Shown here: in pieces, positions 57,011-64,000 of the stretch
Position numbering within the stretch: the stretch's first letter is position 1
Layout: every line of letters starts with the position of its first letter
NCBI GenBank assembly: GCA_019745555.1
Contig: JAIESX010000001.1
Coordinates: 310,001-374,000, forward strand
Origin: Burkholderiaceae bacterium
GTDB lineage: Bacteria > Pseudomonadota > Gammaproteobacteria > Burkholderiales > Burkholderiaceae_C
Length of the DNA: 64,000 nt
Direction of reading: 5' to 3'
The notes under the pieces: generated by a model
What the model saw: only the letters and a program-made list of their open reading frames with translations
Database searches by the model: none
Told to the model about the DNA's origin: nothing
Made by a program: the position numbers and the translations under genes

Positions 57011-57946
57011 ACCTTCCTCCGATTTAGGAATGAACCCGGAGTGAGGTATGGGCCCGGAGGCTCATACCCTCCGGGTCGTCTTAAGAAGCAACGGTATTAC
57101 GCACGTTACGCCAGCAGCAAGTCAGCTCACTTTCGTGCGGGGGATGGCCCCCTATCTCTCGCATTACACGAGAGCATTTGCTTCCTACTGCATCCTCTAC
57201 CCCCTCCTCCGTGGCCCTTGCGGGTTGCCACCACGAGTGGTGGCGGAGAGTGGGGCTTATCGCCTTACCCAACACGCCCCGCTGACTGGCGGTCAGCAGT
57301 AGGGGTTAGGGACCGTCTATCCTCCTTCGGGCGTTAGAGAAGCGAGTCATGAGCCATGACACATGACCCCAGCCCGAGTGCCTTTTGGCTGTGGCTCTCA
57401 CCCGTGAGGGTGAATGCAGGAGTAAGCCACTCAATTTTCAAGAAGGTTCGAACGACGATTCACATTACATTTCCCGTACCCATTTCTTGGCCAGCCCCGA
57501 TCAGTCCTGTTCAGATCGTGGACGTCTCTTGCGAGGCGTTTTCTGCGCGAGCGCAGGCTGTTTATCCCTAGCTCTCCAAGCACGGATTACTCCATGCCCA
57601 GTAAGGGGCCAAGACACCCCGCTTCCGGGGGTGGTTTCAAGGAAACAAGACGTGTTGAGCTTCTCAGCTCGAACGCATCAACATCCGCCTTCCGCTACGC
57701 GGTAGGCGCAACAAAAATATTTGCTCTCACGAGCATTTTTGTTGTCTTTCAGCAACGAAAGGGCACCCCTGGGAGTGTTCCCATCCGGTTTTCGAGCACG
57801 GCTTGTGGCCGTTTTCGATGCACGTCGAATTCAATTCGATGTGCTCTGTGATGACCCTACAAGGAGGGTTCTCTCGAGGTAAAACGGGTTACGTACGAGA
57901 GTTAGATACGATGGTCACAAGGACCAAATGAGCGGCAGCGCCGCAC
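57011..57946 (-). other. group II intron 5' ribozyme region (domains I-III)
   Basis: About 900 nt with no gene, upstream of the RT on the same strand. It has many local hairpins and a lower GC content than flanking genes, especially at 57660-57880. It must hold ribozyme domains I-III and part of IV. I could not assign individual domains by eye. Confidence 0.6.
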
Positions 57947-58039
57947 CATGGGGAAAATTGTGCCTGATTCCTTCGCGGCACCAGACAGGCCGGGGCGGTG
58001 CGAAAAATGTCCGCTTTATCCCTGCTTATGCGCCCTGGC

Positions 58040-58068
58040 TTGCAATTGCCTGACCTTTTTGTTAGATT
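58040..58068 (+). promoter_or_regulatory. sigma-70-type promoter of candidate sRNA
   Basis: TTGCAA (58040-58045), 17 bp, TAGATT (58063-58068). Predicted start near 58075. It is the best-spaced promoter in the hemB-hemJ intergenic region and leads straight into the structured segment below. Confidence 0.65.
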
Positions 58069-58074
58069 ACACCC

Positions 58075-58175
58075 CGGGTGGCTTGCCACCCCCCGCTTTT
58101 CCTCCCTGAGCGGGGCCTTGATGTGTGACAGCAAAAAAGGCTTGTAACCCCGGCTTATGGCCGGGGTTTTTTTTT
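58075..58175 (+). ncRNA. candidate small RNA or hemJ leader
   Basis: A non-coding segment of about 100 nt between the intron and hemJ that folds into four successive hairpins. They are GGGTGG/CCACCC (58076-58091), CCCCGC/GCGGGG (58091-58115), GCCTT/AAGGC (58115-58141), and the terminator. It has a promoter on its left and a strong terminator on its right. I do not recognise a known RNA family (not 4.5S, 6S or tmRNA-like). It could act as an attenuator of hemJ, which starts 107 nt further. Confidence 0.6.
58146..58175 (+). terminator. strong rho-independent terminator
   Basis: A 9-bp stem (AACCCCGGC, loop TTATG, GCCGGGGTT) followed by a run of nine T residues at 58167-58175. No annotated plus-strand gene precedes it, so it ends the candidate small RNA or a hemJ leader. 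Confidence 0.95.
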
Positions 58176-58281
58176 GGTTTCGGCATGCTGCGCTTAACTT
58201 TGTTGCACAAAGTTGGCCTGCATCGCAACCCGGGATGCGGGTTGTAGCCCCCGCCCGCAAGGCTACGACTAAACTCGGACG

Positions 58282-58710
58282 ATGCTCTGGGTCAAAGCCT
58301 TCCACATCGTCTTCGTCGCCAGCTGGTTCGCTGGCTTGTTCTACCTGCCGCGCATCTACGTGAACCTGGCCCAGGTGCCGGCAGATTCCGTGGCTGAGCG
58401 GGAGCGGCTGCTGCTCATGGCGGGCAAGCTGCTGCGCTTCACGACCCTGCTGGCGGTGCCGGCCCTGGTGCTGGGCTTCTGGCTCTGGCTGGGCTATGGC
58501 ATCGGGCGCGGTCCGGCCAATGGCTGGCTGCATGCCAAGCTGGGGGTGGTGCTGCTGGTGCTGGGTTACCACCATGCCTGCTGGCTGCTGCTGCGCAAGT
58601 TCCGGCGTGGCGAGAATCGTCGCGGTCATGTCTGGTACCGCTGGTTCAACGAGGTTCCGGTGCTGCTTCTGATCACGGCCGTGGTGCTGGTGGTGGTCAA
58701 GCCCTTCTGA
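58282..58710 (+). CDS. hemJ: HemJ-type protoporphyrinogen oxidase (UPF0093)
   Basis: A 142-residue membrane protein with four predicted helices of the HemJ family, which oxidises protoporphyrinogen IX to protoporphyrin IX. Features are KAFHIVFVASWFAGLFYLPR at the N-terminus with the essential His, the central LLRFTTLLAVPALVLGFWLW, and WLHAKLGVVLLVLGYHH with the essential Lys. Annotation as a CopD-like protein is common. It is divergent from hemB, another heme gene, which supports the assignment. Confidence 0.92.
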   Translation: MLWVKAFHIVFVASWFAGLFYLPRIYVNLAQVPADSVAERERLLLMAGKLLRFTTLLAVPALVLGFWLWLGYGIGRGPANGWLHAKLGVVLLVLGYHHACWLLLRKFRRGENRRGHVWYRWFNEVPVLLLITAVVLVVVKPF

Positions 58711-58727
58711 GGGTGGAGGTGCGCCAC

Positions 58728-59849
58728 ATGCCGCACAAGACCTCGGCCTGGCCTCTGGCCATGGTCTATGCGGGCCTGGTGATCTACGCCAGCCTCTACC
58801 CCTTCACCGACTGGCGTGACCAGGGGGCGTTGCCCTGGGGCTATCTGCTCGCGCCCTGGCCGCACTACTGGACAGCCTTCGACCTGTTTTCCAATGTGCT
58901 GGGCTACGCCCCGCTGGGCTTCCTGTTCGCGCTGGCAGCTCTGCGTACCGGGCGCGGTGCGCAGGCGGTGCTGCGTGCCACGCTTGGTGCCGGCGTGCTG
59001 TCGCTGTGTCTGGAGACCTTGCAAGGCTATCTGCCGGCGCGGGTGCCCTCCAACGTGGACTGGGTGCTGAACACGGCCGGGGCTTGGCTAGGCGCGATGA
59101 GTGCCATGCTGCTCGAGAAGTTCGGGGCCATCGACCGCTGGATCCGGTTTCGCGAGCGCTGGTTCGTGGCCGATGCGCGCGGTGCCCTGGTGCTGTTGGC
59201 GCTCTGGCCCTTCGCTCTCCTCTTCCCCGCAGCGGTGCCCCTGGGGCTGGGGCAGGTCTATGAGCGCATCGAGGAGGCCTTGGCCGGGCTGCTGCTCGAC
59301 ACGCCTTTTCTGGAGTGGCTGCCCTTGCGCGTGGTGGAACTGCAGCCCCTGGTGCCCGGCGCCGAACTCGCCTGCGTGCTGCTGGGCGCACTGATTCCCT
59401 GCCTGCTCGGCTACAGCGTCATCCCGGTCATGGCGCGCCGCCTGGTCTTCGTGGCCGTGGTGTTCGTCGCCGCGCTCGGGGCCAGCCTGCTGTCGGCAAC
59501 CCTGAGCTACGGGCCGGTTCATGCCTGGGCCTGGTTCAGCCAGCCCGTGCAGGCCGGGCTGTTGCTGGCCCTGCTGCTGGCCCTGCTGCTGCTGCGGGTG
59601 CCGGCGCGTGCCGCTGCCGCGCTGCTGCTCCTGCTGCTGGGGCTCTATCTGAGCCTGGTCAACCGGGCGCCGGCCAGCCCCTATTTCGCGCACACCCTGC
59701 AGATCTGGGAGCAGGGGCGGTTCATCCGCTTTCACGGCGTGGGTCAGTGGCTGGGCTGGATCTGGCCTTATGCCGTGCTGCTGTATGTGCTCACCCGTAT
59801 CTGGGGACAAGGCCGTGGCGACGAGCGTGCACCTAAAATCGGGTCATGA
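58728..59849 (+). CDS. VanZ family protein
   Basis: A 373-residue membrane protein with about ten helices. The N-terminal part is VanZ-like (VYAGLVIYASLYPF, FDLFSNVLGYAPLGFLFALAAL, and ETLQGYLPARVPSNVDWVLNTAGAWLGA). The second half, with a leucine-rich stretch (about residues 275-300), has no recognised domain. The start ATG 58728 follows GGAGGT; a GTG at 58713 is upstream. It begins 17 nt after hemJ. Function unknown; the homology to the teicoplanin gene does not imply resistance. Confidence 0.85.
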   Translation: MPHKTSAWPLAMVYAGLVIYASLYPFTDWRDQGALPWGYLLAPWPHYWTAFDLFSNVLGYAPLGFLFALAALRTGRGAQAVLRATLGAGVLSLCLETLQGYLPARVPSNVDWVLNTAGAWLGAMSAMLLEKFGAIDRWIRFRERWFVADARGALVLLALWPFALLFPAAVPLGLGQVYERIEEALAGLLLDTPFLEWLPLRVVELQPLVPGAELACVLLGALIPCLLGYSVIPVMARRLVFVAVVFVAALGASLLSATLSYGPVHAWAWFSQPVQAGLLLALLLALLLLRVPARAAAALLLLLLGLYLSLVNRAPASPYFAHTLQIWEQGRFIRFHGVGQWLGWIWPYAVLLYVLTRIWGQGRGDERAPKIGS

Positions 59850-60187
59850 GCTCCCCCGCCCCCTCCTATTACAAGCACCACGTCTTCTTCTGTCTCAACC
59901 AGCGCGCGGCCGGCGAAGCCTGTTGCGCCGATCACCAGGCCGAAGCCGCGTTCGAGCGCTGCAAGTCGCAGGTCAAGGCCGCAGGCCTGGCCGGTCCGGG
60001 CCAGGTGCGCGTCAACCGAGCCGGCTGCCTGGACCGCTGTGCCGGCGGGCCGGTGGCTGTGGTCTACCCGGAGGGGGTCTGGTATTCCTATGTGGACGTG
60101 AGCGATATCGACGAAATCGTCGAGTCCCATCTGAAGAACGGCCAGGTGGTCGAGCGCCTGCTGACGCCGCCGGGCGTGGGGCGCTGA
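59846..60187 (+). CDS. thioredoxin-like [2Fe-2S] ferredoxin
   Basis: A 113-residue ferredoxin with the thioredoxin-like fold. The cluster cysteines are C16 (FFCLNQR), one of C26/C27 (ACC), C61 and C65 (GCLDRC). The C-terminal VVYPEGVWYSYVDVSDIDEIVESHL is typical of this short family. It overlaps the VanZ stop by 4 nt. The redox partner is unknown; the next gene encodes an alpha/beta hydrolase. Confidence 0.92.
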   Translation: MSSPAPSYYKHHVFFCLNQRAAGEACCADHQAEAAFERCKSQVKAAGLAGPGQVRVNRAGCLDRCAGGPVAVVYPEGVWYSYVDVSDIDEIVESHLKNGQVVERLLTPPGVGR

Positions 60188-60188
60188 G

Positions 60189-60824
60189 ATGAATGCCCAG
60201 ACCGAACGCCTGCTGCTGCAGGGGGCGGCGGGGCGCATTGAGGTCCTGCGTGATGCCCCGGCGCCCGAAGCCACGCCGCGCGGTGTGGCCGTGATCGCCC
60301 ATCCCCACCCGCTGTTCGGCGGCACCATGGACAACAAGGTGGTCCAGACTCTGGCGCGGGCCTTTGTGCAGTCCGGCTGGCAGGCCGTGCGCTTCAACTT
60401 CCGGGGTGTCGGTGCCAGCGAAGGCGCGCACGACGAGGGGCGCGGCGAGGCCGAGGACTTCCTGGCCGTGGTGCAGCAGTGCGCGTCCGAGGGCCCGCTG
60501 GCCCTGGCCGGTTTCTCTTTCGGTTCCTTTGTGATGAGCCAGACGCTGGCAAGGCTGTGGCCGGCGCGCCAGATCGAGAAACTGGTATTCGTCGGCGCGG
60601 CGGCCAGCCGCTTCCGGGTGGCGACGATCCCGCCCGAGCTGCACGAGCGCACCCTGGTGCTGCATGGCGAACACGACGACACGGTGCCGCTGGCGGCCGT
60701 GATGGACTGGGCGCGGCCCCAGGTGCTGCCGGTGACCGTGGTGCCTGGTGGCAGCCATTTCTTCCATGGCCAGCTCCCCCTGCTCAAGAGCCTGGTGCTG
60801 CGTCACCTGAGTGCCACGCCATGA
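60189..60824 (+). CDS. alpha/beta hydrolase
   Basis: A 211-residue cytosolic hydrolase. Family features are AHPHPLFGGTMDNKVVQTLARAF and FNFRGVGASEG. The nucleophile Ser is in GFSFGSFV, the acidic residue is in GEHDDTVPL, and the catalytic His is in GGSHFFHG. It starts 1 nt after the ferredoxin stop and overlaps the dacA start. The substrate is unknown. Confidence 0.92.
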   Translation: MNAQTERLLLQGAAGRIEVLRDAPAPEATPRGVAVIAHPHPLFGGTMDNKVVQTLARAFVQSGWQAVRFNFRGVGASEGAHDEGRGEAEDFLAVVQQCASEGPLALAGFSFGSFVMSQTLARLWPARQIEKLVFVGAAASRFRVATIPPELHERTLVLHGEHDDTVPLAAVMDWARPQVLPVTVVPGGSHFFHGQLPLLKSLVLRHLSATP

Positions 60825-61993
60825 TGCGGCGGCTGTTGTGCATCCTGGGCCTGCTGGGGCTGGCGGCCGGGGCCCTGGCGCAGTCGGCGCCTCGGCCGCC
60901 CGAGATCGCCGCGCGTGCCTACCTGCTGCTGGACCTCAGCAGTGGCCAGGAACTGGCGGCACGCGAGGCTGATCTGGCCGTGCCACCGGCATCGCTGACC
61001 AAGCTCATGACCGCCTATCTGGTGTTCGATGCCTTGCGCGTGGGCAAGCTCTCGCTGGACCAGAAGCTCACGGTCAGCGAGCTCGCACGGCGCCAGCCGG
61101 GCTCGCGCATGTTCCTCGAGGCTGGCATGAAGGTGCCGGTGGAGGATCTGATCAAGGGCCTGCTGGTCCAGTCCGGCAACGATGCGGCCGTGACCCTGGC
61201 GGAGGGAGCCGCCGGCAGCGTCGAGCGCTTCGTGCAGCAGATGAATGAGCAGGCCCAGGCCTTGGGCATGACGTCCACGCGCTTCATGAGCCCCACCGGC
61301 CTGACGGCAGAAGGGCAGCAGAGCACGGCACGGGACCTGGCGCTGCTGGCGACGCGGCTGCTGCGCGACTTCCCCACGCGTGCGCATTTCCATGCCATCC
61401 GCAAGTACCGCTACGACGGGACGCCGCCTGCCAACGACAGCAACCGCAACCTGCTGCTGTTCCGTGACCCGTCGGTCGATGGCCTCAAGACCGGCCATAC
61501 CGAGGCGGCCGGCTACTGCATTATCGCCACGGCCCAGCGCGACTTCCCGCATCTTGGCCCCGACGGCGCTCCCGGCCCGCGTCGTCTCATGGCTGTGGTG
61601 CTGGGTGCGGGCAGCGAAAACGCCCGCGCGACCGAGGCTCAGAAGCTGCTGAACTGGGGCTACGCGGCGTTCGAGACCGTCAAGCTGTTCGAGGCCAATC
61701 AGGCCGTGCTGACCCCCCGGGTCTGGAAAGGCAGTGCCGCCCAGGTCCGCCTGGGGCGACCGCAGGCGGTGGTGGTCACGGTGCCGACCGGACTGGCCGG
61801 CCGGCTGCGCACCGAGGCTGTGCGTCCCGAGCCGCTGGTCGCGCCGTTGCGCAAGGGGCAGGCGGTTGGCGTCCTGAAAATCTACGAGGGTGAGCGCACG
61901 CTCTCAGAAGTTCCTCTGCTTGCGCTGGAGTCTGTGAGCGAGGCCGGTCTGCTGGGGCAGGCCTGGGATGCCTTCCGCCTCTGGGTCCAGTGA
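60821..61993 (+). CDS. dacA: D-alanyl-D-alanine carboxypeptidase (PBP5/6 family)
   Basis: A 390-residue class C PBP that trims the terminal D-Ala from peptidoglycan pentapeptides. It has a signal peptide (LLCILGLLGLAAGALAQ), then the active Ser58 in SLTK, SGN in VQSGNDAAVTL, and KTG in GLKTGHTEAAGYC. The C-terminal PBP5-type beta domain and an amphipathic tail ending in GLLGQAWDAFRLWVQ anchor it to the inner membrane. ATG 60821 or 60824 may be the start. Confidence 0.95.
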   Translation: MMRRLLCILGLLGLAAGALAQSAPRPPEIAARAYLLLDLSSGQELAAREADLAVPPASLTKLMTAYLVFDALRVGKLSLDQKLTVSELARRQPGSRMFLEAGMKVPVEDLIKGLLVQSGNDAAVTLAEGAAGSVERFVQQMNEQAQALGMTSTRFMSPTGLTAEGQQSTARDLALLATRLLRDFPTRAHFHAIRKYRYDGTPPANDSNRNLLLFRDPSVDGLKTGHTEAAGYCIIATAQRDFPHLGPDGAPGPRRLMAVVLGAGSENARATEAQKLLNWGYAAFETVKLFEANQAVLTPRVWKGSAAQVRLGRPQAVVVTVPTGLAGRLRTEAVRPEPLVAPLRKGQAVGVLKIYEGERTLSEVPLLALESVSEAGLLGQAWDAFRLWVQ

Positions 61994-62047
61994 GTCCCGC
62001 CCCGGCCCGCTGGTACGAGCGGGGTGCTCTGATCCGGCTCCCCCAGA

Positions 62048-62076
62048 TTGCAGCCAAGGGCATCAGCTGATACACT
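62048..62076 (+). promoter_or_regulatory. possible rpsL promoter
   Basis: TTGCAG (62048-62053), 17 bp, TACACT (62071-62076), about 70 bp before the rpsL start. A leader with T-rich segments follows. The -35 match is weak. Confidence 0.45.
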
Positions 62077-62145
62077 CGAGGGCTTTTCGGAATTTCCGAA
62101 GGGTTTCACGTTTTCGTTTTTCCAAACGTTGAGGGACGTTTTTCA

Positions 62146-62523
62146 ATGCCAACCATTAACCAGCTCGTGCGTCAAGGCCGTGAGGTCGAGACCATCAAGT
62201 CGAAGAGTCCTGCGATGCAGAACTCTCCGCAGCGCCGTGGTGTGTGCACCCGTGTGTACACCACGACGCCCAAGAAGCCGAACTCCGCTCTGCGTAAGGT
62301 CGCCAAGGTGCGCCTGACCAACGGTTTCGAAGTCATTTCCTACATCGGTGGTGAAGGCCACAACCTGCAGGAACACTCGGTCGTGCTCGTGCGCGGCGGT
62401 CGTGTCAAGGATCTGCCGGGTGTGCGTTACCACATCGTCCGTGGCTCCCTGGACCTGCAGGGCGTCAAGGATCGCAAGCAGGCCCGTTCCAAGTACGGTG
62501 CCAAGCGTCCCAAGAAGGCCTGA
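62146..62523 (+). CDS. rpsL: 30S ribosomal protein S12
   Basis: A 125-residue S12 of the small ribosomal subunit decoding centre. The conserved [13 protein letters not shown] loop has K43, and [12 protein letters not shown] has K88. Both are the unmutated residues, so no streptomycin-resistance change is seen at these two sites. First gene of the str operon. Confidence 0.99.
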   Translation: MPTINQLVRQGREVETIKSKSPAMQNSPQRRGVCTRVYTTTPKKPNSALRKVAKVRLTNGFEVISYIGGEGHNLQEHSVVLVRGGRVKDLPGVRYHIVRGSLDLQGVKDRKQARSKYGAKRPKKA

Positions 62524-62687
62524 TCGGGTTTTCTGAAGATTGATCGGTGTTTGACCCGTTCTGCGCGGGCGGATCAGACGTAGTGACCCCGAGCTCGGAA
62601 TCGTCCGGGTGGGTCGAGTAAGTGGGAGTCCTGATGGCTCTCGCGGTGCCTGGAAGGGTGCCAACTGAAGCAAACATGAGGTGAAAT
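62524..62687 (+). other. rpsL-rpsG intergenic spacer
   Basis: A 164-nt spacer inside the str operon with several local inverted repeats. No gene is seen. In E. coli the equivalent spacer carries the S7 autoregulatory site; a similar role here is an inference. Confidence 0.5.
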
Positions 62688-63158
62688 ATGCCGCGTCGTC
62701 GCGAAGTCCCTAAACGTGAAATCCTGCCGGATCCGAAATTCGGCAATGTCGAGCTCTCCAAGTTCATGAACGTGATCATGGAAGGCGGCAAGAAAGCGGT
62801 TGCCGAGCGCATCATTTACGGTGCTCTCGAGACCATCGGCCAGAAGACGGGCAAGGACCCGCTGGAGCTCTTCACCGTTGCCATCAACAACGTGAAGCCC
62901 ATGGTGGAAGTGAAGTCCCGCCGCGTTGGCGGTGCCAACTACCAAGTCCCGGTGGAAGTGCGTCCGGTGCGTCGTCTGGCCCTGTCCATGCGCTGGATCA
63001 AGGAAGCCGCCCGCAAGCGTGGCGAGAAGTCCATGGCTCTGCGCCTGGCCAATGAGATCATCGAGGCCACCGAAGGCCGTGGTGGTGCCATGAAGCGCCG
63101 TGACGAGGTGCACCGCATGGCCGAGGCCAACAAGGCCTTCAGCCACTTCCGCTTCTAA
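62688..63158 (+). CDS. rpsG: 30S ribosomal protein S7
   Basis: A 156-residue S7 that nucleates assembly of the small-subunit head. [19 protein letters not shown] at the N-terminus and the C-terminal [15 protein letters not shown] are typical of the shorter form. GAGGTG upstream is the ribosome site. Confidence 0.99.
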   Translation: MPRRREVPKREILPDPKFGNVELSKFMNVIMEGGKKAVAERIIYGALETIGQKTGKDPLELFTVAINNVKPMVEVKSRRVGGANYQVPVEVRPVRRLALSMRWIKEAARKRGEKSMALRLANEIIEATEGRGGAMKRRDEVHRMAEANKAFSHFRF

Positions 63159-63180
63159 GCCCCATCCTGTTCCTGGTGTG

Positions 63181-63203
63181 CAGGCCCGCCACGAGCGGGC
63201 CTG
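63181..63203 (+). promoter_or_regulatory. hairpin between rpsG and fusA
   Basis: A 9-bp stem (CAGGCCCGC, loop CACGA, GCGGGCCTG) in the 67-nt spacer between rpsG and fusA. There is no T-run, so it is not a strong terminator; it may tune fusA expression. Confidence 0.5.
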
Positions 63204-63225
63204 ACCCGTTTAACGAAAGACCATC

Positions 63226-64000
<775 letters not shown>

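Noticed and set aside
57011-57946. Small plus-strand frames in the intron 5' region
   Set aside because: None has a domain, a ribosome site or codon use like the host. The stretch is explained by ribozyme domains.

Overview
The window is 64 kb of GC-rich chromosomal DNA. Its gene set and order point to a betaproteobacterium of the order Burkholderiales, most likely Comamonadaceae. This is an inference from protein families: a Bug/TctC binding protein, DUF3422, DUF4124, a STAS-MlaE fusion, gatCAB next to mreBCD-mrdA, and rpsL-rpsG-fusA. No 16S rRNA gene is present. Coding density is very high. I found no tRNA, CRISPR array, prophage or IS element. The only clear mobile element is a group II intron at about 55.2-57.9 kb.

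Layout. 1-4.3 kb (minus): a catabolic-looking operon of SDR, IlvD/Edd dehydratase, Bug binding protein and a ketopantoate-reductase homologue (cut by the window edge). 4.4-9.8 kb (plus): radA, a GlcG-like protein, an aldo/keto reductase, an unknown membrane protein, ilvE, a CHCC zinc-finger protein and waaF. 10.1-13.4 kb (minus): a histidine kinase and response regulator pair, then an AmpG-like transporter. 13.5-20.8 kb: an M48 protease, a beta-barrel candidate, an MBL hydrolase, a DUF3422 protein, a diguanylate cyclase, and exonuclease III divergent from pyrE with overlapping start codons. 20.9-24.1 kb (minus): gatCAB. 24.3-28.8 kb (plus): mreBCD-mrdA, the elongasome cell-shape genes. 28.8-31.7 kb: a TauE/SafE exporter and amtB, the latter behind a near-consensus sigma-54 promoter.

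31.7-37.4 kb holds a GMC oxidoreductase and an mmsA-type semialdehyde dehydrogenase divergent from a LysR regulator, then a DASS anion transporter. 37.5-39.0 kb is a complete ECF41 module: the sigma factor with its C-terminal regulatory extension, an AhpD-like gene, and matching promoters (TGTCACA, 16 bp, CGTC) in front of both. 39.9-43.4 kb is an Mla-type lipid transport operon: STAS-permease fusion, ATPase, MCE protein and lipoprotein. 43.5-48.1 kb is a TakP-like TRAP transporter followed, after a strong terminator, by a gamma-glutamyltransferase-family enzyme. 48.1-54.2 kb has MarC, MaoC plus SDR, a dienelactone hydrolase, an amidohydrolase, a LON-domain protein, an OmpW-type porin and a CorA-type transporter.

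54.2-58.7 kb is the most unusual part. hemB (minus) has a group II intron at its 5' end. The predicted domain VI of the intron contains the codon that would normally be called as the hemB start. Upstream, on the other strand, lies a roughly 100-nt candidate small RNA with its own promoter and a very strong terminator, then hemJ. The window ends with a VanZ-like protein, a thioredoxin-like ferredoxin, an alpha/beta hydrolase, a PBP5-type carboxypeptidase, and the start of the str operon (rpsL, rpsG, partial fusA).
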